From the NCBI GenBank assembly GCA_000436035.1, contig FR893225.1, positions 1-14,207 on the forward strand: a DNA stretch of 14,207 bases, written 5' to 3'. The notes beneath the pieces are model-generated. The model made no database searches and had not been told where the DNA came from. It saw nothing but the letters and a program-made list of their open reading frames with translations. Positions 6,479-13,157 of the stretch are shown piece after piece. Within the stretch, counting starts at the first letter, position 1. Each line of letters opens with the position of its first letter. The stretch comes from Prevotella sp. CAG:732. Its GTDB lineage: Bacteria; Bacteroidota; Bacteroidia; Bacteroidales; Bacteroidaceae. The position numbers were made by a program, and so were the translations under genes.

Positions 6479-7963
6479 ATGCAAACGATTATCAAAATAG
6501 AGAAAGGTGTTACCCGTATGCCAGAATGGCGTATGGCGGAACCCGTAAATTTTGAGGCTTGCGAGGGAGAGCACATCGCCATCGTAGGTCCCAACGGCGG
6601 TGGCAAGTCCATGTTTGTCGATATGATAGTGGGTCGCCATCCCTTGTTGATGCACGACCCTTACTATGATTTCTCGCCAAGTACCAAGAAGATGGTGAGT
6701 GACAACATCAAATACATCACCTTCCGTGACACTTACGGAGGCGACAACGACCGCACTTACTTCTTGCAACAACGATGGAATCAGTTGGAAATCGACGAAT
6801 CTACTCCTATCGTCAAGGACAAGTTGGAGGAGGCTTACCAGATGGCAGGTGAGGACACGCCAGAACGCAGAGCTTTGCAAAAGCATATCTATGAACTCTT
6901 CCACATGGAGCACCTGCTCGACAAATATACCATCCTCCTATCGAGTGGCGAGCTGAGAAAGTTTAAGTTGGCTTCCACCCTCTTCGCCGAGCCTCGTGTA
7001 CTCATCATGGACAATCCTTTCATCGGACTGGATGCCGAGACACGCGACCAACTGAAAGAGTTGCTCAAGGCACTCGCCTCCGAGCGTGCCTTGCAGATTA
7101 TCCTCGTGCTCAGCAAGAGCGATGACATCCCCGACTTCATCACCCACATCGTAGAGGTGAAGGGCATGAAGGTGATGCCAAAGGTGACCAAGGATGAATA
7201 TCTCGCCAGTCGCCCTGCCCTCCCAACAAGAGTACTCGACGATGCCTTGGAGCAAGCCATCATCGACCTACCCTACAGCGACCGAGAATATCACAACGAG
7301 GAAGTGGTGAAGATGAACAAGGTTTGCATCCGCTATGGCGAGCGTACCATCCTCAAAGATCTTGACTGGACGGTGAAGAACGGAGAGCGCTGGGCTTTGA
7401 GCGGACAGAACGGAGCCGGCAAATCAACCTTGCTCAGTCTGGTATGCGCAGACAACCCACAGAGTTACGCCTGCGACATCGCCCTCTTTGGTAATCCACG
7501 AGGAAGCGGCGAGAGCATCTGGGACATCAAGAAGCATATCGGCTACGTTTCGCCAGAGTTGCATCGCTCCTATCAGCGAGATTTGCCAGCCATCCGTATC
7601 GTAGCCAGCGGACTGATGGATTCCGTGGGTCTCTACGTCAAACCAAAGGACGAGGATATGGACAAGTGCCGTTTCTGGATGAAGGTCTTCGGTCTCGATG
7701 GAAAAGAAGAGGTCGGGTTCCTCAAACTCTCCAGTGGCGAGCAACGCTTGGTTCTCTTGGCAAGAGCCTTCGTCAAGGACCCAGAGCTCTTGATTCTTGA
7801 CGAACCATTGCACGGACTTGACAACATCAACCGCCGACTGGTGAAGGATGTCATCGAGGCATTCTGCAAGCGCAACAACAAGACGATGATCATGGTGACA
7901 CACTACAAGGAAGAACTGCCAGCCTGCATCGACAACAGCATCTTACTCGTACGCCACGCATAG
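6479..7963 (+). CDS. Twin-domain ABC ATPase, ModF/PhrA-like
   Basis: This 494-residue soluble protein carries two fused ABC nucleotide-binding domains and no membrane segments. Domain 1 has Walker A GPNGGGKS (37-44) and signature LSSGE (154-158). Its Walker B reads LIMDNP, with Asn179 where the catalytic Glu is expected, and Ser212 where the H-loop His should be. Domain 2 has Walker A GQNGAGKST, signature LSSGEQ, Walker B LILDEP and H-loop VTH, all canonical. Length and arrangement match E. coli ModF, whose role is poorly defined; no molybdate permease lies nearby, so I do not assign molybdate transport. The gap from ruvC is 92 bp and shows no TAnnTTTG, so it probably continues that operon. 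Confidence 0.82.
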   Translation: MQTIIKIEKGVTRMPEWRMAEPVNFEACEGEHIAIVGPNGGGKSMFVDMIVGRHPLLMHDPYYDFSPSTKKMVSDNIKYITFRDTYGGDNDRTYFLQQRWNQLEIDESTPIVKDKLEEAYQMAGEDTPERRALQKHIYELFHMEHLLDKYTILLSSGELRKFKLASTLFAEPRVLIMDNPFIGLDAETRDQLKELLKALASERALQIILVLSKSDDIPDFITHIVEVKGMKVMPKVTKDEYLASRPALPTRVLDDALEQAIIDLPYSDREYHNEEVVKMNKVCIRYGERTILKDLDWTVKNGERWALSGQNGAGKSTLLSLVCADNPQSYACDIALFGNPRGSGESIWDIKKHIGYVSPELHRSYQRDLPAIRIVASGLMDSVGLYVKPKDEDMDKCRFWMKVFGLDGKEEVGFLKLSSGEQRLVLLARAFVKDPELLILDEPLHGLDNINRRLVKDVIEAFCKRNNKTMIMVTHYKEELPACIDNSILLVRHA

Positions 7964-8016
7964 CGTCAGGCACAGTAGCATTTCATAGGAAATCATCCCT
8001 AACAAAAATAGAAGAC

Positions 8017-8529
8017 ATGAAAAAGTATATCATAACATTGGGTCTCTTGGCAACCATGATGGTTCCAGCATCGGCACAAGACGTGCTCAACGAGATTGTG
8101 AAGATGTCACAAGCTACGGTGAACGACACCACACAGAACATAGTGGTTCGCAAGACTGCCGTGTTCAAGTATGATGCCATGACCTACCTTCGTTCCAAGA
8201 TGCTGCCAGCATCAGCCGTGCTGAGCGACAACGTGGATTTGAAGAAGTTCAATGAAATCATCCGCACGCTCAACGAGCAAGCTTTGGCGATGAACCAATA
8301 CGTGACGCTCTACGAGAAGCGTCTCAAGGAAGCCAAGAAAAAGAACAAGGACGTGGTGATGAAGCTCTTCAAGATGGCTACCAAAGACCATCCTTACTTC
8401 AACGACGAGGACACCGAGGTGACCATGGCATACTACAATAGAGAGGACTATCCCGTACAGTTCTGCCTCGACTGCAACTGGGTGAAATCACTGGAGTTTA
8501 TCCGTACCATCGACTGGAGCGGATTGTAA
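8017..8529 (+). CDS. Small exported protein of unknown function
   Basis: This 170-residue protein has a clear Sec signal peptide: MKK, a hydrophobic core (about 4-16) and a signal peptidase I site ASA|Q after residue 20. The mature part of about 150 residues is mixed charged and helical, with a Lys-rich helix (EKRLKEAKKKNKD) near the middle and a C-terminal FCLDCNW, two Cys that could form a disulfide in the periplasm. I do not recognise the family. There is no lipobox, so it is not a lipoprotein. It starts 53 bp after the ABC ATPase with no promoter visible between them and probably closes the rsmG cluster; the next promoter is at 8584. Confidence 0.8.
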   Translation: MKKYIITLGLLATMMVPASAQDVLNEIVKMSQATVNDTTQNIVVRKTAVFKYDAMTYLRSKMLPASAVLSDNVDLKKFNEIIRTLNEQALAMNQYVTLYEKRLKEAKKKNKDVVMKLFKMATKDHPYFNDEDTEVTMAYYNREDYPVQFCLDCNWVKSLEFIRTIDWSGL

Positions 8530-8583
8530 AAATGGCTCGTTACGTAGGATAATGAAATAAAATTGAAAAAAAAGCAAGTAAAA

Positions 8584-8615
8584 TTTGGTATTTAGAAATT
8601 TAGTACTTAATTTTG
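8584..8615 (+). promoter_or_regulatory. Promoter of the acidic-tail protein unit
   Basis: TTTG at 8584-8587, a 20-bp spacer and TAATTTTG at 8608-8615 form a complete Bacteroidota promoter, 21 bp before the ATG at 8637. The implied leader is very short. It separates the 8637-9925 unit from the upstream cluster. Confidence 0.82.
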
Positions 8616-8636
8616 CACTTGAAATAAACATATACG

Positions 8637-9458
8637 ATGAAAAGAGAAAAAACACTTAGCCTCAAGTCGCTGACCAAGTCTAGCGTTTGGGAGATACAAG
8701 AGAATGATGTATTCCGTCTCTGGGAAGCCGCAGAGAAGGATGCCGACCTAAAGGATAATCAGCGCAAATACGTAGATGTCATCCGCAGTGCCTTCGAGAT
8801 TGAGGAGGTGAAGGTCGATAAACCAATCGTCATAGAGAAATACATCCAGCGTGGTTTCAAGATTGGTTACTTCCGCATCGATGACGCCAACGTGAAGTAC
8901 GCCATCAAGAAGCGTCCTATCCTCCGTGTCACCGACTTGACATACGAGAACATCCGCCATATCAGTGCCAGCAAGCTCATCGAGGTGTTGGAGCGCAACT
9001 TCGGCGGTGGTTGGGAGTCTCTTCCACAGAGCATCCAGGACATCATCGAGAGTGGTTTCGACATCAGCACCACTACCCTTCCTAAGGATCGCTTGCATAA
9101 GCCGGGTGGTCTCTACGAGAAGAAGTTGGATGATGGATTCGAGGTATTGGAGATACCTAAGGGTACATGGACCGAGGCCATCTTCGCCAAGGAGAAGCCA
9201 GAGGTAGAGAAAGTACGTATGAAATTCGCCGACGAGGATGAGTTGGATCGTGAGGACGAGCTTCGTGGCCGTGAGGACGAGGAGGACGACGATGAGGACG
9301 CACCAGAGATTGAGGATCACTACAATGACCCAGACGAGGACGACGATGCCTTCGACGATGACAAGTTGACGGAGGAAAGCTACCGCACCACCTTCGAAGA
9401 CCCAGAGAACTTGGGACTTGATGATGCTACCGACGTAGCCGACGATGACGAATATTAA
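8637..9458 (+). CDS. Hypothetical protein with a highly acidic C-terminal tail
   Basis: This 273-residue protein appears cytosolic, with no signal peptide or membrane segment. Residues 1 to about 196 look like a folded, charge-balanced domain with helices (WEIQENDVFRLWEAAEKDA; IRHISASKLIEVLERNFGGG). From residue 197 to the end, 41 of 77 residues are Asp or Glu by my count, in runs such as EDEEDDDEDAPE, which should be disordered. That two-part build recalls proteins that mimic nucleic acid, such as the Firmicutes RNA polymerase delta subunit, but I see no recognisable sequence match to delta and do not claim one. It has its own strong promoter and leads a unit with two small membrane-protein genes. 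Confidence 0.82.
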   Translation: MKREKTLSLKSLTKSSVWEIQENDVFRLWEAAEKDADLKDNQRKYVDVIRSAFEIEEVKVDKPIVIEKYIQRGFKIGYFRIDDANVKYAIKKRPILRVTDLTYENIRHISASKLIEVLERNFGGGWESLPQSIQDIIESGFDISTTTLPKDRLHKPGGLYEKKLDDGFEVLEIPKGTWTEAIFAKEKPEVEKVRMKFADEDELDREDELRGREDEEDDDEDAPEIEDHYNDPDEDDDAFDDDKLTEESYRTTFEDPENLGLDDATDVADDDEY

Positions 9459-9518
9459 TCGCAAGGATAGGTCTCATCACAGACAGAGAACAGAAAAATA
9501 AAATAAAAGGATATAGAA

Positions 9519-9740
9519 ATGAACGCATTATTTGGTTTTGTAGCATTGATTGTCGTAGCCATTATCGGTTGGGCAATCGCAGAGTTTAAGTACAAGACAT
9601 TCACCTTTACTCGTTCCGAGAAGGACATCGAGGAAGAGGAGGAATTGGAAGAGCAGCGTCGTGCCGACGGTTTCAAGGAGATGAACATCCGTGACATCAT
9701 GCGCAAGAACTCAACAAATGGTTATAACGCTGTAGGATGA
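9519..9740 (+). CDS. Small single-pass membrane protein
   Basis: This 73-residue protein has one N-terminal transmembrane helix (about residues 3-22, ALFGFVALIVVAIIGWAI), followed by a charged cytoplasmic part with an acidic helix (about 36-46, EEEEELEEQ) and a basic C-terminal stretch (IRDIMRKN). It probably inserts with a short N-terminal end outside. I do not recognise the family. It begins 60 bp after the acidic-tail gene behind a purine-rich AAAAGGAT, a fair ribosome binding site. Its stop overlaps the next start in ATGA, so the two small proteins are translationally coupled. Confidence 0.72.
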   Translation: MNALFGFVALIVVAIIGWAIAEFKYKTFTFTRSEKDIEEEEELEEQRRADGFKEMNIRDIMRKNSTNGYNAVG

Positions 9741-9925
9741 TCACGCAGTATATAATCATCGCTATCATATTGGTGGCATGCCTTGGGTATGCCACCTTTT
9801 CTATATGGAAAGCAGTCGATTCTGCGAGGAAATGTAAGGAATATAAGTGCGCTGGATGCCCTTTTTACGAGAAATGTGAAAAAAACAAGAAAAAAGTTGG
9901 GCAAAAATTTGGTGGAACCAAATAA
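9737..9925 (+). CDS. Cys-rich small membrane protein, FeoB-associated type
   Basis: This 62-residue protein has one N-terminal membrane helix (about residues 4-24), then a basic cytoplasmic part with four Cys at 33, 38, 41 and 47 (CX4CX2CX5C, CKEYKCAGCPFYEKC). A single helix followed by a Cys cluster is the layout of the small proteins annotated as FeoB-associated Cys-rich membrane proteins. No feoAB lies in the window, so an iron role is only a suggestion, and the Cys could bind another metal or a cluster. The start overlaps the previous stop by 4 bp. A terminator-like hairpin (9772-9800) lies within the gene, and its last codons contain the -33 element of the tRNA-Cys promoter. Confidence 0.72.
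   Translation: MITQYIIIAIILVACLGYATFSIWKAVDSARKCKEYKCAGCPFYEKCEKNKKKVGQKFGGTK
9772..9800 (+). other. Terminator-like hairpin inside the Cys-rich gene
   Basis: GGTGGCATGCC (9772-9782) pairs over 11 bp, with one G-U, with GGTATGCCACC (9786-9796) around a TTG loop, followed by TTTTCT. It lies 35 nt inside the reading frame, in the membrane-helix codons. Stem strength is terminator grade but the T run is short. It could act as an attenuator when the upstream coupled gene is not translated. Confidence 0.55.
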
Positions 9926-9939
9926 AAGCAGTACCTTTG
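9908..9939 (+). promoter_or_regulatory. tRNA-Cys promoter
   Basis: TTTG at 9908-9911, a 20-bp spacer and TACCTTTG at 9932-9939 give a full Bacteroidota promoter, 41 bp before the tRNA. The -33 box is inside the last codons of the Cys-rich gene. The spacing equals that of the promoters at 8584 and 11455. Confidence 0.82.
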
Positions 9940-9980
9940 CAACCGCAAATGAGAAATACAACATCTCAAGCAAAGCATTT

Positions 9981-10051
9981 GGTGTCTTAACCGAGCGGTT
10001 AGGTAACGGTCTGCAAAACCGTGTAGAGCGGTTCGAATCCGCTAGACACAT
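9981..10051 (+). tRNA. tRNA-Cys (anticodon GCA)
   Basis: Cloverleaf of 71 nt: acceptor GGTGTCT with AGACACA, anticodon stem ACGGT/ACCGT around CTGCAAA, T arm AGCGG-TTCGAAT-CCGCT. The discriminator is U73, the identity base of tRNA-Cys. The first acceptor pair is mismatched (G1 opposite A72); the other six pair. The downstream duplicate of the 3' part (10062-10096) has C at that position and would pair with G1. CCA is not encoded. Confidence 0.94.
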
Positions 10052-10096
10052 CTCAAAAGGAAGCGGTTCGACTCCGCTAGACACCTCTCAAAAGGA
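10027..10096 (+). repeat. 35-bp tandem duplication of the tRNA-Cys T arm and 3' end
   Basis: Positions 10027-10061 (T arm, 3' acceptor strand and TCTCAAAAGGA tail) are repeated at 10062-10096 with two changes, 10037 A to 10072 C and 10050 A to 10085 C. The second copy lacks a 5' half and cannot be a tRNA. It resembles an attachment-site duplication, but with no element between the copies. Confidence 0.9.
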
Positions 10097-10122
10097 AGTT
10101 CTTTCGAGGACTTCCTTTTTTT
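10090..10122 (+). terminator. Terminator of tRNA-Cys
   Basis: AAAAGGAAGT (10090-10099) pairs over 10 bp with ACTTCCTTTT (10110-10119), and the T run continues to 10122. The left arm begins in the tail of the second repeat copy. Confidence 0.88.
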
Positions 10123-10207
10123 GTTTTCAGTTTTTTCTATCTCACTGCTTTTTCTGACATCATCTATAGATACGAGAAGAACTCACGCCCCAATCAGCGA
10201 AAATAAG

Positions 10208-10239
10208 AAAAAACTCTCAAAGGAATCATCCCTTGAGAG
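10208..10239 (-). terminator. Terminator of the AAA/CYTH gene, overlapping its stop codon
   Basis: On the minus strand CTCTCAAGGGA pairs over 11 bp (one G-U) with TCCTTTGAGAG around a TGAT loop, followed by TTTTTT. The loop holds the TGA stop of the gene, and the first arm encodes its last residues (LKG). Confidence 0.88.
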
Positions 10240-11326
10240 CTATGTTGTAGTTGTAATAATTTGTATTTCCTGTTATATCTTCCAAGACTTGGATAAACGG
10301 AGGGAATTTCACGCTCTCCTGCTTGGCTACTCCTTTCGTCTCCAAAATCATCAAGTCTTTGCGAGGAGCCTCGAAGATGTCAAGCTCGAAATACTGACCC
10401 TTCCAAATGAAACTCTTGCGATGCTTGCTGATCGTCTGGCGATAAGGATCGGCTTGCTGAAGAAGAGACTCGTAGAGATTTTGATTGATCTGTCGCTCCG
10501 TCTCTATCTGCTCAGACTCAGAGATGCGCTTCTTGGTCGTATGCACATATACCTCCTTCTCTTCGAATCGACGCTTGCGCAAACGAATCTCCGTATTAGG
10601 CTCACCGGTAAGATAAGTCTGGACGATGTCACTGTCAATGCTGCTAGGTATTTCCCCTGTCAATTTGACGATATACTGGCGCTCCTCTTCGATAGGTTGT
10701 GGAATACCCAAGACATTGGAGATTTCCTTGAGCACACGATTCAACTTGTTGTCGAAGTCCTCATGGTTGTTGATGACACGCAAGTGAGGATGACCTGTCC
10801 AAGCCTCAATGACCTTCTTATCCAACTCACGTGCGATTTGAAGTCCCTTCTCGTCTGCCTGTTCGAGTCTCTGGGCGTTATTGGCTGTAGTATAAAACTG
10901 CTCCGCTCCATCTGCGGCAGAAACCAAGTGAAGCACGGCGTCATATCGCTCATCACGAAGTTGTGTCTGGGTGCATCCCACCTCACCGATAATTTTTTGC
11001 CAATCCTCAGACGTCAAATAAGCAGAGATGTCCATCACGCCACGGTCGCAGACAATGAGCACAGGCTGCTCCAAGGTTTGTGCCATCTTGTAGAAGCAAT
11101 CCTCCAGGTGCAACTGTGTCTGAAGCGTAGCCTTCTCACCCTCGAAGAAGAAAGCCTTGTTGGAGGTGAGGTAGTTCATGCCTGCCTGTGTAAACATGGT
11201 AGGCACCTCCGGAATGGTGAACACCTTGTAACCGAGGCTAGTGAAATGCTCTATCACCTTGACGAGTGCTGTAGTCTTACCAGCGCAAGGACCGCCAGTC
11301 AATACGATTCTCTTAATTGTATTCAT
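10226..11326 (-). CDS. AAA-family NTPase fused to a CYTH-like domain (TTD14-like)
   Basis: This 366-residue cytosolic protein has two parts. Residues 1 to about 185 form a P-loop domain with Walker A GGPCAGKTT (11-19) and a later VLIVCDRGVMD strand, as in the AAA_28/NadR-like kinase-type NTPases. Residues from about 215 onward look like a CYTH/triphosphate-tunnel domain: YIVKL, EIRLRKR, the mid-domain TTKKR, FELDIFE and LMILETKG alternate charged residues on beta strands. The same domain pair occurs in the Drosophila protein TTD14, which binds GTP and phosphoinositides; that comparison is from memory. The first CYTH motif reads RQYIVKL rather than canonical ExExK, so tunnel catalysis may be altered. 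The ligand is unknown. It is divergent from trxB, with its own promoter at 11354. Confidence 0.8.
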   Translation of the reverse strand: MNTIKRIVLTGGPCAGKTTALVKVIEHFTSLGYKVFTIPEVPTMFTQAGMNYLTSNKAFFFEGEKATLQTQLHLEDCFYKMAQTLEQPVLIVCDRGVMDISAYLTSEDWQKIIGEVGCTQTQLRDERYDAVLHLVSAADGAEQFYTTANNAQRLEQADEKGLQIARELDKKVIEAWTGHPHLRVINNHEDFDNKLNRVLKEISNVLGIPQPIEEERQYIVKLTGEIPSSIDSDIVQTYLTGEPNTEIRLRKRRFEEKEVYVHTTKKRISESEQIETERQINQNLYESLLQQADPYRQTISKHRKSFIWKGQYFELDIFEAPRKDLMILETKGVAKQESVKFPPFIQVLEDITGNTNYYNYNIALKG

Positions 11327-11353
11327 CTATTTAAGTTGTTTTATTTTCGGCTG

Positions 11354-11361
11354 CAAAGTTA
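11354..11361 (-). promoter_or_regulatory. Bacteroidota -7 element for the AAA/CYTH gene
   Basis: The minus strand reads TAACTTTG, then CAGCC, 27 bp before the ATG at 11326. No good -33 TTTG is visible. It is divergent from the trxB promoter about 100 bp away. Confidence 0.65.
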
Positions 11362-11454
11362 ATCATTTTTTCCCATAAATCCCCTCATCGCTAGCGGCTT
11401 TCTTGCATTTTATGCACTTTCTATTCGTAATTTATCTAAAATCTAGCCGAAAAA

Positions 11455-11486
11455 TTTGGGTATCTTGTTGATTAAACGTACCTTTG
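11455..11486 (+). promoter_or_regulatory. trxB promoter
   Basis: TTTG at 11455-11458, a 20-bp spacer and TACCTTTG at 11479-11486 form a complete Bacteroidota promoter, 20 bp before the chosen trxB ATG. It overlaps the open frame upstream of that ATG and so rules out the longer start. Confidence 0.83.
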
Positions 11487-11506
11487 CATCACATAACTAT
11501 AAAACT

Positions 11507-12439
11507 ATGGAACAAGTAAAGACTTTGATTATTGGCAGCGGTCCTGCTGGATATACAGCCGCCATCTATGCAGGTAGAGCCGACCTCAACCCTGTGCTCT
11601 ATGCAGGTATTCAACCAGGCGGTCAGTTGACCACCACTACGATTGTAGAGAATTTTCCAGGTTATCCTAATGGTGTGGATGGCAACCAGATGATGATGGA
11701 CTTGCGTGAGCAGGCATCTCGTTTCGGTGCTGATTTGCGTGATGGCAGCATCACAAAGGTAGATTTCAGCCAGCGTCCATTCCATGTCACCGATGAGCGT
11801 GGCAATGAAATCGAGGCACAGACTGTGATTATCGCTACCGGTGCATCCGCAAAATATCTCGGTTTGGCAGACGAGGAGAAATATCGTGGTCAAGGCGTAT
11901 CAGCTTGTGCTACCTGCGACGGTTTCTTCTATCGCAAGCGTACCGTAGCTGTAGTAGGTGGTGGTGACACCGCTTGTGAGGAAGCCATGTATCTCGCTGG
12001 TTTGGCGAAGAAAGTATATATGATTGTGAGAAAGCCTTACCTCCGTGCTGCCGAAATCATGCAGCAGCGTGTGAAGGAGAAGGAAAACATCGAAATCTTG
12101 TTTGAGACCAATACCGTTGGACTCTTCGGCGAGAATGGCGTGGAGGGTGCTCACTTGGTTCGTCATAGGGGCGAGGCCAACGAGGAAGCTTTCGACATTG
12201 CCATCGACGGATTCTTCCTTGCCATCGGACACAAGCCTAACACAGACTTGTTCAAGGAGTATATCGACCTCGACGAGCAAGGCTTCATCAAGGTTGTCCC
12301 AGGCACTGCCACCACGAATGTGCCAGGCGTCTTCGCCGCAGGCGACGTAGCCGACCCAGTATATCGCCAGGGTATCGTTGCTGCAGGCTCAGGAGCCAAG
12401 GCCGCTATCGAGGCTGACCGCTTCTTGCAGAAACTCTAA
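11507..12439 (+). CDS. trxB: Thioredoxin-disulfide reductase
   Basis: TrxB is a cytosolic FAD enzyme that passes electrons from NADPH to thioredoxin, maintaining protein thiols and supplying reductases. The 310-residue frame contains, in order, the FAD-binding GSGPAGYTAA (about 10-19), GGQLTTTT, the ATGAS segment, the redox-active CATC of CATCDGFFY (about 138-141), the NADPH-binding GGGDTACEEA, and the second FAD motif GVFAAGDVAD near the C-terminus. Length matches the low-molecular-weight bacterial enzyme. I choose ATG 11507 (MEQVKTLIIG) over the frame start at 11456 because the promoter lies within the extension. It stands alone: a hairpin follows at 12462, and the next gene is 75 bp away. 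Confidence 0.97.
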   Translation: MEQVKTLIIGSGPAGYTAAIYAGRADLNPVLYAGIQPGGQLTTTTIVENFPGYPNGVDGNQMMMDLREQASRFGADLRDGSITKVDFSQRPFHVTDERGNEIEAQTVIIATGASAKYLGLADEEKYRGQGVSACATCDGFFYRKRTVAVVGGGDTACEEAMYLAGLAKKVYMIVRKPYLRAAEIMQQRVKEKENIEILFETNTVGLFGENGVEGAHLVRHRGEANEEAFDIAIDGFFLAIGHKPNTDLFKEYIDLDEQGFIKVVPGTATTNVPGVFAAGDVADPVYRQGIVAAGSGAKAAIEADRFLQKL

Positions 12440-12461
12440 TCCCCAGGATTTATATACAACA

Positions 12462-12492
12462 AAACTCTCAATTCCCATCGAGTTGGGAGTTT
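12462..12492 (+). terminator. Probable weak terminator after trxB
   Basis: AAACTCTCAA (12462-12471) pairs over 10 bp (one T-G) with TTGGGAGTTT (12483-12492) around an 11-nt loop. The following bases are CTGTCT, so the T tract is poor. Read-through into the gene at 12515 is likely. Confidence 0.55.
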
Positions 12493-12514
12493 CTGTCTAA
12501 AAACGTATTGAGAA

Positions 12515-13054
12515 ATGATTATCAACCAAAAAAACTTGGAAGAATTGTTCAAGTTCGACCTCCATCAGTACTTGCTCTCCCTCAAGAGAGTGGATGAACA
12601 CCTGCCGGAGGCTCCCGACTTGGAGGAACTCTGGTCGAAGATAGGAGAAAGTTATCTCCCAGATGCCATGCGCGAATTTCCGAAGTATCCAACGGTTGCA
12701 CTCGGTTGGATTATGTTCGTGGGAATGGCGATGGCGAAGTACTGGGACGTGGACTGGGAACTCTACAGCAAGGTGGAAGACCACTATACGCATCTGCGTG
12801 ACAGCAAGGACTTCGACCACATGGATGACTATATCTGCGAGCAAGTATTAGGTTTGGATGAGAAGGAACACAAGACCCTTTCGGGCATTGTCGCCGAATG
12901 TGCCTCACGCACGCTCAACCTCCTCACCCATCAAGGCTTGGAGCCTGGCACCGAGTCAGCCTTCCGTGGCTTCATCGCCGCACTTCATCAGATGTATCTC
13001 ATGGGTATCGCCATCGAACTGAAGTCGTTGGGGTATCACATGGCAAAACTATAA
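12515..13054 (+). CDS. Conserved-type hypothetical protein
   Basis: This 179-residue protein has no signal peptide and is predicted mainly helical. A moderately hydrophobic stretch near residues 58-76 (YPTVALGWIMFVGMAMAKYW) is bordered by charged helices and is more likely a buried helix than a membrane span. Other visible features are an acidic EAPDLEELW near 32-40 and a C-terminal helix ending YHMAKL. I do not recognise the family. Codon use and base composition look like the neighbouring genes, so it is probably a core gene. No TAnnTTTG is visible in the 75 bp after trxB, so it may depend on trxB read-through. It ends in a strong hairpin at 13095. Confidence 0.8.
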   Translation: MIINQKNLEELFKFDLHQYLLSLKRVDEHLPEAPDLEELWSKIGESYLPDAMREFPKYPTVALGWIMFVGMAMAKYWDVDWELYSKVEDHYTHLRDSKDFDHMDDYICEQVLGLDEKEHKTLSGIVAECASRTLNLLTHQGLEPGTESAFRGFIAALHQMYLMGIAIELKSLGYHMAKL

Positions 13055-13094
13055 CGAAAAGGTGACTTGTACTATACAAAATATGAATATCAGT

Positions 13095-13126
13095 AGAGCC
13101 GTAGAGATTTCTTTCTCTACGGCTCT
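13095..13126 (+). terminator. Strong hairpin terminator after the 12515-13054 gene
   Basis: A perfect 13-bp stem, AGAGCCGTAGAGA (13095-13107) with TCTCTACGGCTCT (13114-13126), encloses a TTTCTT loop, 40 bp past the stop codon. The bases after it (TGTCAAATT) give no good T run, so it may work as a terminator or as a 3'-end stabiliser. Confidence 0.75.
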
Positions 13127-13157
13127 TGTCAAATTATTTCGTAATCATATATCTCGC

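Noticed and set aside
10062..10086. Second tRNA gene after tRNA-Cys
   Set aside because: Only the T arm and 3' acceptor strand are present; there is no D or anticodon arm.
10121..11362. 413-codon rightward frame opposite the AAA/CYTH gene
   Set aside because: The leftward frame has clear Walker A and CYTH motifs, a promoter and a terminator; the rightward frame has none.
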